Below are positions 1-5,919 of a stretch of 13,657 bases of DNA, one piece after another. The notes under the pieces were generated by a model. The model had not been told where the DNA came from. It did not search any database and saw nothing but the letters and a program-made list of their open reading frames with translations. The position numbers and the translations under genes are program-made. Source of the DNA: JALZAA01 sp046724435 (GTDB lineage Bacteria; Actinomycetota; Acidimicrobiia; IMCC26256; JACDBD01); NCBI GenBank assembly GCA_046724435.1, contig JBKOWN010000022.1, forward strand, positions 1-13,657. The letters run 5' to 3'. Within the stretch, counting starts at the first letter, position 1. Each line of letters starts with the position of its first letter.

Positions 1-438
1 CTGGAAGTGCTTCGTGATGCTTGGATCGGTGACGAAGCCCAGGTAGTAGTCGAACATCTCCTTCGGGGTTGCCTTCCCCTTCTTCGCCTGGTTGAGCACC
101 GAGTGGTCCTCGAGGAAGTTCTCACGACGCTCGATCGCCCAGACCTGCCAGCCCTTCGACGACCGCACGATGTCCTTCGCCAGTGGCTCGAAGTAGGCGG
201 CGCTCGCTGAGGTGCCGGGCACGAGGACGAGGATGTTCTTGGCGTCGCTCGGGCCGGTCTTGATGACGCCAACCTTGTTGTACTTCGCCGGAGTTCCCGG
301 CGCGTTGAAGCCCTGGAGCTGCTCGAACCTGACGTCGACGTTCTGCCCTCGGGCCGCGCCTGCCGCCGGCGAGAGCGCGGCGACGGCGAGCGCGACCGCC
401 GCGACGATCAAACCGAGCTTGCGAGCCGTTGAGGTCAT
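1..438 (-). CDS. Secreted alpha/beta-hydrolase-like protein, N-terminal part (cut by window edge)
   Basis: This gene reads leftward out of the window; 146 codons are visible and the C-terminal part is missing. Residues 1-28 form a Sec-type signal peptide: basic n-region (TARK), hydrophobic core at about 9-21, and an AxA-type site near AAGA. The mature part has a beta strand followed by LVPGTSASAAYF (about 72-83), an oxyanion-hole-like turn of alpha/beta hydrolases, then a second strand ending WAIERREN (100-107). The nucleophile, acid and histidine would lie in the unseen part, so catalytic activity cannot be judged. Its ATG (438-436) overlaps the TGA of the upstream hydrolase gene by one base (TGATG), which indicates translational coupling in one operon. 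The substrate is unknown. An esterase, lipase or peptidase-like role outside the membrane is inference. Confidence 0.8.
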   Translation of the reverse strand, partial: MTSTARKLGLIVAAVALAVAALSPAAGAARGQNVDVRFEQLQGFNAPGTPAKYNKVGVIKTGPSDAKNILVLVPGTSASAAYFEPLAKDIVRSSKGWQVWAIERRENFLEDHSVLNQAKKGKATPKEMFDYYLGFVTDPSITKHFQ

Positions 439-1193
439 CAATGCGTCTCCTCGAGGAAGTCGACGATCGCTCGGGTAAAGGCAGGGTCGTAGGGAGCGCC
501 GAGATGGTCGCCCGGCACGGTCACCAACCGGGCGGACGGCAGCCGGTCGGCGAGCTCACTCGGCGACCGGATGAGGGCGTCGTCGGCGCCCGCCACGACG
601 AGCGTGGGCACCGTGATCGCGTCGAACTGCACCTCGAACCGCAGTGCACTGGACCGGCTGAGCGCGGCCAGGGCCTGGCGGTCAGCACCTGTGTAGTCGG
701 CGAACTGACGGAACGCCTTGCCCGAGATGGTCTCGATCGACGCCGGATCGTCGGCCAGGAGCGCGGCGGCGATTGCGGCGGGAGCGCGGCCGCCGGCTCG
801 TGGCGGCGCAACCGTCGCTCCCACGCCGCCGAGCACGAGCGTGCGTGTGCGTGGCTCGTCGGGCACGAGTCGGGCGGCCACCATGGCGCCCATCGAGTAG
901 CCGACCACGTCGACGCGCTCGACGCCGAGGTGGTCGAGGACCGCGCGCGCGTCCCGCACCATGGTGTCGCCCCCGTATCGCTCGGGATCGTGCGGCTTGT
1001 CCGATGCGCCGTGGCCTCTCGCATCGGTCGCGATGACCCGCCGCCCTGCGTCGGTCAGCGCGTCGATCACGCCCGGCTGGCCCCAATTGAGCGAGTGGTC
1101 GGCGGCGAAGCCGTGGAGGAGGAGCACTGTGGGCCCCGAGCCCTGCATGGCGTAGGCGATGCGCGTCCCGTCGAACGAGCGGGCGTGGTCCAT
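438..1193 (-). CDS. Alpha/beta hydrolase, cytosolic
   Basis: A complete 251-residue alpha/beta hydrolase without signal peptide. The fold landmarks are in order: LLLHGFAA (24-31, oxyanion HG), TDARGHGAS (56-64), the nucleophile elbow GYSMGA (98-103, Ser100), an acid candidate at Asp204/Asp205 in AGADDA, and the base His230 in PGDHLG. Length and spacing fit the haloperoxidase/esterase group of the family. I chose the ATG at 1193 because AAGGAGA lies about five bases upstream and homology starts at once; the reading frame is open further upstream but there it runs into the tetR gene. It lies 28 bases after the tetR stop and overlaps the following secreted hydrolase gene by one base, so the three are probably cotranscribed. 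The substrate cannot be read from sequence; hydrolysis of an ester or lactone is the most general expectation. Confidence 0.88.
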   Translation of the reverse strand: MDHARSFDGTRIAYAMQGSGPTVLLLHGFAADHSLNWGQPGVIDALTDAGRRVIATDARGHGASDKPHDPERYGGDTMVRDARAVLDHLGVERVDVVGYSMGAMVAARLVPDEPRTRTLVLGGVGATVAPPRAGGRAPAAIAAALLADDPASIETISGKAFRQFADYTGADRQALAALSRSSALRFEVQFDAITVPTLVVAGADDALIRSPSELADRLPSARLVTVPGDHLGAPYDPAFTRAIVDFLEETH

Positions 1194-1221
1194 GTGCGTC
1201 TCCTTGGCTGCGGTGCGACGG

Positions 1222-1875
1222 CTAGGCACGTAGGGATCGCTCCGTCGCGGATACGAGCTCGGCGCCGAGCGCGTCGAGATCGAGGGAGTCCGGATCCGTG
1301 ACTGCGAGCAGCGAGATGCCACGCAACGTTCCGATCAGCAGCGCGGCGTGCGCCGCCGGGTCGATGTCGAGCCTGATCTCACCGCGCTCGATGCCCTCGA
1401 GCAGGTAGTGCTCGACCATGGCGCGGACATTGCGGTGCAGACGGTTGATGGCGGGGAGGAACGCGGGCTCCGAACCGAGGGCTTCGCCGAGCAGCACGCA
1501 CGCCGCGCGCACCTGGAGCTCGGGGCCCCGCAGGCCGTGGACATAGACCCGGAGCCAGATGAGCAGCGCGGAGAGGCCTTGGCGTTGCTCGAGAGCCGGT
1601 TCGAACAGACGGGTGCGGAACCGCTCGACGAGGTAGTCCGCCAGCGCGAGGAGCAGGCCCTCCTTCGAGCCGAACAGGTAGATCGGGAGGCCGCGGCTGC
1701 ATCCGGCGATTGCGGCGATGTCGCCGAGGCTGGCGCGGGCCGTGCCTCGAGCCGCGACGAGCGTGGCCGCTGCTTCGAGGAGTCGTTCCTGCGACGCCGC
1801 CCGCCGCTCCGCCTGGGTGCGTCGCGTCCTGGCTCGCCGGTTCCGCGTGCTGGCCCGCTTCGTCAGCGCCGGCAC
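1222..1875 (-). CDS. TetR-family transcriptional regulator
   Basis: A 217-residue TetR-type repressor. A basic N-terminal tail (RNRRARTRRTQAERR, 11-25) leads into the helix-turn-helix at about 30-75, ending in the family signature YLFGSKEGLL (66-75). The remaining helical part (about 85-217) is the ligand and dimer domain, which is not informative about the inducer. The start is a GTG with a G-rich stretch (GGGGGG) just upstream; no ATG is available near the homology start. It is the first gene of a minus-strand operon with two alpha/beta hydrolases and is divergent from an aldo/keto reductase 215 bp away. By the usual logic of the family it would control its own operon and perhaps the reductase, but I found no convincing palindromic operator in the intergenic region. 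Confidence 0.88.
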   Translation of the reverse strand: MPALTKRASTRNRRARTRRTQAERRAASQERLLEAAATLVAARGTARASLGDIAAIAGCSRGLPIYLFGSKEGLLLALADYLVERFRTRLFEPALEQRQGLSALLIWLRVYVHGLRGPELQVRAACVLLGEALGSEPAFLPAINRLHRNVRAMVEHYLLEGIERGEIRLDIDPAAHAALLIGTLRGISLLAVTDPDSLDLDALGAELVSATERSLRA

Positions 1876-2038
1876 GAGCCCCCCGATCTCCGCCGCTCAA
1901 CTTCCTGACTTGGCGTTCAGCATATGTGACCCGCGCGGCGGCTGCTCGCGATCGGGGGCTCGAATTGGGAAGTGTCTACGGAGCGAACATCGGCGCGAGG
2001 AATTTCACACCCTCCGGGAAGACTCACCTCGAGGCGCC

Positions 2039-2081
2039 CGCCATAGGAGTACTGGCTCGCCTGTGCACCAAGCGCCATAGG
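2039..2081 (+). repeat. Direct repeat CGCCATAGG x2
   Basis: CGCCATAGG occurs at 2039-2047 and again at 2073-2081, a period of 34 bases. The second copy overlaps the proposed -10 hexamer of the aldo/keto reductase. It could be a binding site for a regulator on one face of the helix (about three turns) or chance. Confidence 0.3.
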
Positions 2082-2090
2082 CTACGGGCG
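2078..2090 (+). promoter_or_regulatory. Leaderless-type -10 (TAGGCT) for the aldo/keto reductase
   Basis: TAGGCT at 2078-2083 matches the actinobacterial TANNNT -10 and is followed by seven bases and then ATG at 2091. That places the likely transcription start on the start codon itself. There is no Shine-Dalgarno sequence before this ATG, which agrees with a leaderless mRNA. No good -35 was seen. Confidence 0.5.
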
Positions 2091-3026
2091 ATGGAGATGC
2101 GCAAGCTCGGGTCGCTCGAGGTTTCGTTGGTCGGGCTGGGTTGCAACAACTTCGGGATGCGTATCGACGAGGAACGCAGCGCCGCCGTCGTGCGCGCCGC
2201 GCTCGACGCGGGGATCAACTTCTTCGACACCGCCGACGTATACGGCGGGACGCGATCGGAGCAGTACCTCGGCCGCGCGCTCGGCGCCCGACGCGACGAG
2301 GTGGTCATTGCCACCAAGTTCGTCGGTCCGATCGACGACGACCCGAGCCACGCCGGCGCAAGTGCCCGCTGGGTCGCCGAGGCGGTCGAAGGCAGCCTCC
2401 GGCGTCTCGGCACCGATCGCATCGACCTGTACCAGCAGCACGGGCCTGATCCCAACGTGCCCATCGAGGAGACGCTCACCGCGCTCGACAGGCTCGTGCG
2501 CGATGGCAAGGTGCGCGAGATCGGCAACTCCAACTTCTCCGGTGAGCAGATCGACGAGGCCGAATCAGTCTCGGAGCGTCAGCGTCTCGCCCGGTTCGTG
2601 AGCGCGCAGAACCACTTCAACCTGTTGCACCGACAGCCGCTGCAGGACGTCGTGCCGGCCTGTGTGCGGGACGGTCTCGCTGTCCTGCCGTACTTCCCGC
2701 TCGCGAGCGGGCTCCTGACCGGCAAATACCAGCGGGGCACGCCTCCGCCCGAAGGCACGCGCTTGTCACAGGTCCCCGAGGAACGCGCTGCACGCGTCAT
2801 GTCCGACCGCAACTTCGACCGGGTCGACGCGCTGAGCGCGTTCGCGGCCGAGCGGGAGCACACCCTGCTCGAGCTCGCGTTCGCGTGGTTGGCGGCGCAG
2901 CCGGCGATGGCATCGATCATCGCCGGGGCCACGACGCCGGAACAGGTGGCGGCGAACGTCGCGGCGGTGGACTGGCGGCTGTCGGAGGACGATCTCGCCG
3001 AGCTCGACGACCTGCTCTCCGGCTAG
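2091..3026 (+). CDS. Aldo/keto reductase
   Basis: A 311-residue NADPH-type aldo/keto reductase with the (beta/alpha)8 barrel signatures in order. The catalytic tetrad is visible: Asp46 and Tyr51 in FFDTADVYGG, Lys76 in ATKF, and His117 in YQQHGPDP. Downstream come KVREIGNSNFS, a barrel-strand motif, and IIAGATTPEQV near the C terminus, a cofactor-binding region of the family. The length is normal. I chose ATG 2091 because a TANNNT -10 lies seven bases before it; ATG 2097 is the alternative, and the open frame further upstream overlaps tetR antisense and is not coding. It is monocistronic and convergent with a small acidic-protein gene: both stops share the palindrome CTAG (3023-3026). The physiological aldehyde or ketone substrate is unknown. 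Confidence 0.92.
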   Translation: MEMRKLGSLEVSLVGLGCNNFGMRIDEERSAAVVRAALDAGINFFDTADVYGGTRSEQYLGRALGARRDEVVIATKFVGPIDDDPSHAGASARWVAEAVEGSLRRLGTDRIDLYQQHGPDPNVPIEETLTALDRLVRDGKVREIGNSNFSGEQIDEAESVSERQRLARFVSAQNHFNLLHRQPLQDVVPACVRDGLAVLPYFPLASGLLTGKYQRGTPPPEGTRLSQVPEERAARVMSDRNFDRVDALSAFAAEREHTLLELAFAWLAAQPAMASIIAGATTPEQVAANVAAVDWRLSEDDLAELDDLLSG

Positions 3027-3223
3027 TCGGTTTCTTCGCCGATGTCCTCGCCGGCCTCGGAGCGGCCCTCTTCCATCAGCTCGAGCTCGAGCGCCTCGCG
3101 CCGCGTCTGAGGATCGGGGTTGCGCTCAGCCGCTTCCTCCTCGAGCTCCTCGGCCTCCTCCTCGCTCACGTGCTCGCGGTCTTGGTCGCCGTCGTGCTCG
3201 CGGTCGTGCTCGCGGTCGGTCAT
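3023..3223 (-). CDS. Small, highly acidic hypothetical protein
   Basis: A 66-residue protein starting 4 bases after the thiolase stop (TGA-CGCG-ATG), so it is read as the last gene of that operon. I do not recognise its family. It begins with a near-repeat of DREH (DREHDREHD and again DQDREH), encoded by three copies of a 12-bp unit, then a Glu/Ala-rich stretch (SEEEAEELEEEAAER, 20-34) likely to be helical, then NPDPQTRREALELELMEEG and an acidic tail. There is no cysteine, membrane segment or signal peptide. No clear SD is visible, in keeping with coupling to the thiolase gene. The high charge suggests a disordered or helical partner protein; binding to the thiolase is only a guess. It could also be a spurious ORF in GC-rich DNA, but the tight spacing and lack of other coding in this stretch favour a real gene. 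Confidence 0.6.
   Translation of the reverse strand: MTDREHDREHDGDQDREHVSEEEAEELEEEAAERNPDPQTRREALELELMEEGRSEAGEDIGEETD
3170..3217. repeat. Three copies of a 12-bp unit within the acidic-protein gene
   Basis: GTGCTCGCGGTC occurs at 3170-3181, 3194-3205 and 3206-3217, the last two in exact tandem. On the minus strand they encode the repeated Asp-Arg-Glu-His motif. This is slippage-type coding repetition, not a CRISPR or origin array. Confidence 0.85.
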
Positions 3224-3227
3224 CGCG

Positions 3228-4421
3228 TCACCCGAGCTCGGGACTGACCAGACCCACGAACGAGACCATTTCGCCCGGATAGCCACCGAGGTTGTGAGTG
3301 AGGCCGAGGGTGCGTCCCGTCGTGATCTGCCGCTCCTCGGGCGCCTGGTGACGCAGCTGGAGCCACGCCTCGAACATCATGCGCAGTCCCGACGCGCCGA
3401 CCGGGTGCCCGAAGCTCTTCAGGCCGCCGTCCGGGTTCACGGGCAGCTCGCCGTGCAGGTCGAACGTGCCGGCGAGGACCTCCTTCCAAGCTGTGCCGCG
3501 CTCGGCGAACCCGAGGTCCTCCATGATGAGCAGCTCGGCGGGTGTGAAGCAGTCGTGCACCTCGGCCATCGCGATCTGCCCGCGGGGGTCGGTGACGCCC
3601 GCCTGCGCGTACGCGTCGGCGGCGGCGGCTTCGATCTCGGGGAACGCCGTGTAGTCGTAGTCGGGGTCGGCGTTGCCGCTGCAGTTTCCGGCCACGAACG
3701 ACAGCGCCTTGATGTACAGGGGCGAGTCCGTGTACTTGTGCGCGTCCTCGGCCCGCACGACGATCGCCGCCGCGCTCCCGTCGGCCACGCCCGAACAGTC
3801 GTACACGCGCAGGTCACCGGCCATGAGCGGCGACGCGCAGATGGTCTCGGTGCTCACCTCGCGGCGGAACTGTGCCCGCGGGTTCCGGGCGCCGTTGTAG
3901 TGGTTCTTCGCCGAGATGTGGGCGAGGACATCGCGCATCTCCTCGGCGTCGACGCCGTACTTCTTGGCGTACGCGGGAACGCACATCGCGAACATCGCGG
4001 CGGCGGTGAGGGTGCGACCGGTGCCGTCGGTCGGCGTCTTCCCCGCGCCGACGAGCCCCTGGTAGCCGCTGTCCTTCACCTTTTCGACGCCGATCGCCAT
4101 CGCGCTGTCGTACGCGCCACTCGCCACCGCGTACGCGGCGTTTCGCAGCGCCTCGGATCCCGTGGCGCAGAAGTTCTCGACGTGGGTGACTGGCTTGTTC
4201 TGGAGCTGGAGCGGCCGCGCCAGCGCCATGCCCGACATGCCGGACATCGCCGTGCCCAGCCAGTAGGCGTCGATGTCGTCCTTGGTCACGCCGGCGGAGG
4301 CGAAGGTCTCCTCCGAGGCGTCGACGAGCAGCTCGTCCGCGCCTGTGTCCCAGTGCTCGCCGAAGCGGGTGCAGCCCATCCCGACGATCGCGACCTGGTC
4401 CTTGATGCCGTGCGATGACAT
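3228..4421 (-). CDS. Thiolase, SCP-x/acetyl-CoA acetyltransferase-like
   Basis: A 397-residue thiolase of the SCP-x-like (lipid-transfer associated) type. The nucleophilic cysteine is Cys85 in ENFCATGSEA; the second half has VHDCFTPAEL (His289, Cys291) and FGHPVGASG (His339), the conserved C-terminal loops, so the active site looks complete. Family members cleave 3-oxoacyl-CoA or join acyl-CoAs, and steroid or branched-chain side-chain degradation is a common role in actinobacteria. The start ATG at 4421 has GGGGGAG four bases upstream. It follows the HMGS-like/OB-fold gene by nine bases and precedes the small acidic gene by four. Such thiolases often need a DUF35 OB-fold partner; here that domain sits in the upstream fusion protein. 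The exact chain substrate is not readable. Confidence 0.92.
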   Translation of the reverse strand: MSSHGIKDQVAIVGMGCTRFGEHWDTGADELLVDASEETFASAGVTKDDIDAYWLGTAMSGMSGMALARPLQLQNKPVTHVENFCATGSEALRNAAYAVASGAYDSAMAIGVEKVKDSGYQGLVGAGKTPTDGTGRTLTAAAMFAMCVPAYAKKYGVDAEEMRDVLAHISAKNHYNGARNPRAQFRREVSTETICASPLMAGDLRVYDCSGVADGSAAAIVVRAEDAHKYTDSPLYIKALSFVAGNCSGNADPDYDYTAFPEIEAAAADAYAQAGVTDPRGQIAMAEVHDCFTPAELLIMEDLGFAERGTAWKEVLAGTFDLHGELPVNPDGGLKSFGHPVGASGLRMMFEAWLQLRHQAPEERQITTGRTLGLTHNLGGYPGEMVSFVGLVSPELG

Positions 4422-4430
4422 GGACTCCCC

Positions 4431-5861
4431 CTATTCGTCGCCCTGCGGGCCGGATCGGACGGGCCGGGCCTTCCAGAAGTAATTGTGGATGCCGTCGGCG
4501 CTGAACAGCCGTCGGAACGTCATCTCCACCCGGTCGCCGATCGTGAGCTCGTCGGCCTCGACGTCGGTGAGCTCGATCGGGAGCCGGCCGCCCCCGTCGA
4601 AGTCGACGACCGCGAAGACGATCGGCGGACTGGGTGAGTACGCGATGCGGTCGATGGTGAACGTCGCGACTGTGCCGGGCACGTCGCTCATCGGCGCGCG
4701 CTCCATCTCGTCGACGGCGCCGCCCTCGCGTGAGACGCGCGCAGGTGGCAAGTGCAGCGCGCCGGTCGACTCGTCGCGTGACCCGACGAACGCGTACTTC
4801 CAGTCCCGTGTGCGCCCGGCGACGGCGGCGGAGATGCGGTCGGGCTCGGGCCGGCGGGGCGGCTCCAATGTGACGACGCGGCGCCACGAGAGGAAGCGGC
4901 CGTAGGGGAGGGCGCCGCTGTTCTCGACCTGCGCCGCCACGGGGCGTGCCGGGGTGTACGACGCGATGGCGTCCGTGGCCTGGAACACGAGCACGTCGGC
5001 GCCGTCGACCACGGAGACCAGCGCGATGACCTGGCCGGGCTCGGCAGTCTCGAGCGCGGCCGCCAGAAGCAGGCCCGCGTGCGCAGTGCCGGTATTGCCC
5101 ACCGTGCCGGCGAGATCGTCGACGACGGCTTCCTGAGCGACACCCAGCCGGCGAGTCAGTGAACGGATGGCTCGTGCGTGTGTGCCTGTGACGATCAGCT
5201 GGTCGACCTGCTCGGGCGTGAGCTCGGCCGCCTTGAGCGCGGCGTTCCATGCCTGCTCCCCGAGGGGCACGTACTTCGTCTCGCCGAAGCGCTCCTCCCA
5301 CTGCTTCACGTTCGGGTCGCCGGGCGTCCGCCACCGGTCGACGAACTCCTCGGTTGCCGACGCCGCGCCCACCAGCTCGGCGATGACCGGCGCGTCCTCG
5401 TCGTCGTCGTCCACCAGGATCGCCGCGGCGCCGTCGCCGCCGGCAGCCTCGTCGGTGCTGGTCGGCAGTCCACCGCGCGTGTCGGCCGTCACCACGAGCA
5501 CGGACGCGCGGCCGTCGAGCGCAGCGCGCAACGACCCCACCCCCGACCGGACCGCACCGCCGGTGTCGATCGCCGGGGTGAGCTGATCGATGCGCAGAGC
5601 AGCGTGAATCGCAGTGGCATTGGTCTTCTCGAGGTACGCGGGGTTCGCAGTCGCGAACCACAGCGCGTCCGGCTCGGCGCCGTCCCCTGCGCTCCGGAGC
5701 GCGAAGCGGGCCGCCTCGACGCCCATGGTCGTGGTGTCCTCGTCATAGGAGGCGACCGAGCGGGTCCCGCGCCCGCCACCGCTGCCGAAGAACGCCGCGA
5801 TCTCGGACCGGTCGAGCCGTCGATAGGGCACGTAGCCGCCGACGCTGATGATGCCTCGCAC
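4431..5861 (-). CDS. HMG-CoA-synthase-like / DUF35 OB-fold fusion protein, cysteine-free
   Basis: A 476-residue fusion. Residues 1 to about 330 are a KAS III/HMG-CoA-synthase-type thiolase fold: start VRGIISVGGYVPYRRL, VVTADTRGGLPTS (123-135), GTHARA (226-231, His228) and GNTGTAHAG (255-263, Asn256). The nucleophile position, usually NAC, reads GGAV: Val104 replaces Cys. Residues about 350-470 are a DUF35 region: GSR...HLPPARV is the zinc-ribbon scaffold but its four metal cysteines read Asp363, Thr366, Ser377 and Gly380. The OB-fold follows, ending NYFWKARPV (460-468). The whole protein has no cysteine. Thus neither acyl-enzyme formation nor zinc binding is expected, while the scaffold looks well kept. 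I chose GTG 5861 because TACAAT lies seven bases upstream and homology starts there; GTG 5882 is the alternative. A scaffold or partner for the adjacent thiolase is the likeliest role. Confidence 0.85.
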   Translation of the reverse strand: MRGIISVGGYVPYRRLDRSEIAAFFGSGGGRGTRSVASYDEDTTTMGVEAARFALRSAGDGAEPDALWFATANPAYLEKTNATAIHAALRIDQLTPAIDTGGAVRSGVGSLRAALDGRASVLVVTADTRGGLPTSTDEAAGGDGAAAILVDDDDEDAPVIAELVGAASATEEFVDRWRTPGDPNVKQWEERFGETKYVPLGEQAWNAALKAAELTPEQVDQLIVTGTHARAIRSLTRRLGVAQEAVVDDLAGTVGNTGTAHAGLLLAAALETAEPGQVIALVSVVDGADVLVFQATDAIASYTPARPVAAQVENSGALPYGRFLSWRRVVTLEPPRRPEPDRISAAVAGRTRDWKYAFVGSRDESTGALHLPPARVSREGGAVDEMERAPMSDVPGTVATFTIDRIAYSPSPPIVFAVVDFDGGGRLPIELTDVEADELTIGDRVEMTFRRLFSADGIHNYFWKARPVRSGPQGDE

Positions 5862-5868
5862 GGCTCGA

Positions 5869-5874
5869 ATTGTA
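5869..5874 (-). promoter_or_regulatory. -10 (TACAAT) of the HMGS-like/thiolase operon, leaderless
   Basis: Read on the minus strand, TACAAT at 5874-5869 is a near-consensus -10, followed by seven bases and the GTG at 5861. The transcript would begin at the start codon. No recognisable -35 is seen. It lies only nine bases from the -10 of the divergent gene. Confidence 0.6.
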
Positions 5875-5883
5875 GGCGGCACC

Positions 5884-5889
5884 TAGAGT
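5884..5889 (+). promoter_or_regulatory. -10 (TAGAGT) of the CoA-transferase transcript
   Basis: TAGAGT fits TANNNT and is followed by six bases and the ATG at 5896, the start of a 7-codon leader ORF. A start at or next to 5896 would make this a leaderless transcript. No clear -35 exists; its place is taken by the divergent gene's start region. Confidence 0.5.
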
Positions 5890-5895
5890 GCACCC

Positions 5896-5919
5896 ATGAA
5901 GCGCGGCGGTCTCCGATGA
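5896..5919 (+). CDS. Leader mini-ORF MKRGGLR ahead of the CoA-transferase
   Basis: ATG at 5896 opens a 7-codon reading frame that ends in TGA at 5917-5919, overlapping the CoA-transferase ATG as ATGA. The -10 TAGAGT six bases upstream puts the ATG at or near the mRNA 5' end. The coupling geometry suggests that ribosomes load on the mini-ORF and reinitiate on the main gene, which has no good SD of its own. Chance cannot be excluded. Confidence 0.45.
   Translation: MKRGGLR

Larger units (their letters stand above)
1876..2090. other. Divergent intergenic region, tetR / aldo-keto reductase
   Basis: 215 bases between divergent starts. The right end holds a -10-like TAGGCT for the reductase and two direct copies of CGCCATAGG. 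I saw no strong -10/-35 pair for tetR and no clear dyad that would be a TetR operator. No small ORF here looks coding. Confidence 0.5.

Noticed and set aside
3170..3217. Short repeats considered as a CRISPR-like or origin-type array
   Set aside because: Only three 12-bp units, in frame with a coding repeat of Asp-Arg-Glu-His and without spacers of even size.
3120..4418. Long plus-strand open frame (432 codons) opposite the thiolase
   Set aside because: It is the antisense of a clear thiolase with complete motifs; its product is Arg/Val/His-rich with no family signature, typical of a GC-rich shadow frame.
3814..5661. 615-codon minus-strand open frame
   Set aside because: It is a shifted frame across the HMGS-like and thiolase genes and is extremely Arg-rich; both real genes in the correct frame have full domain motifs.
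5862..5882. GTG at 5882 as the start of the HMGS-like fusion protein
   Set aside because: The -10 TACAAT lies between it and GTG 5861, so a transcript from that promoter could not include it; family similarity also begins at about 5861.
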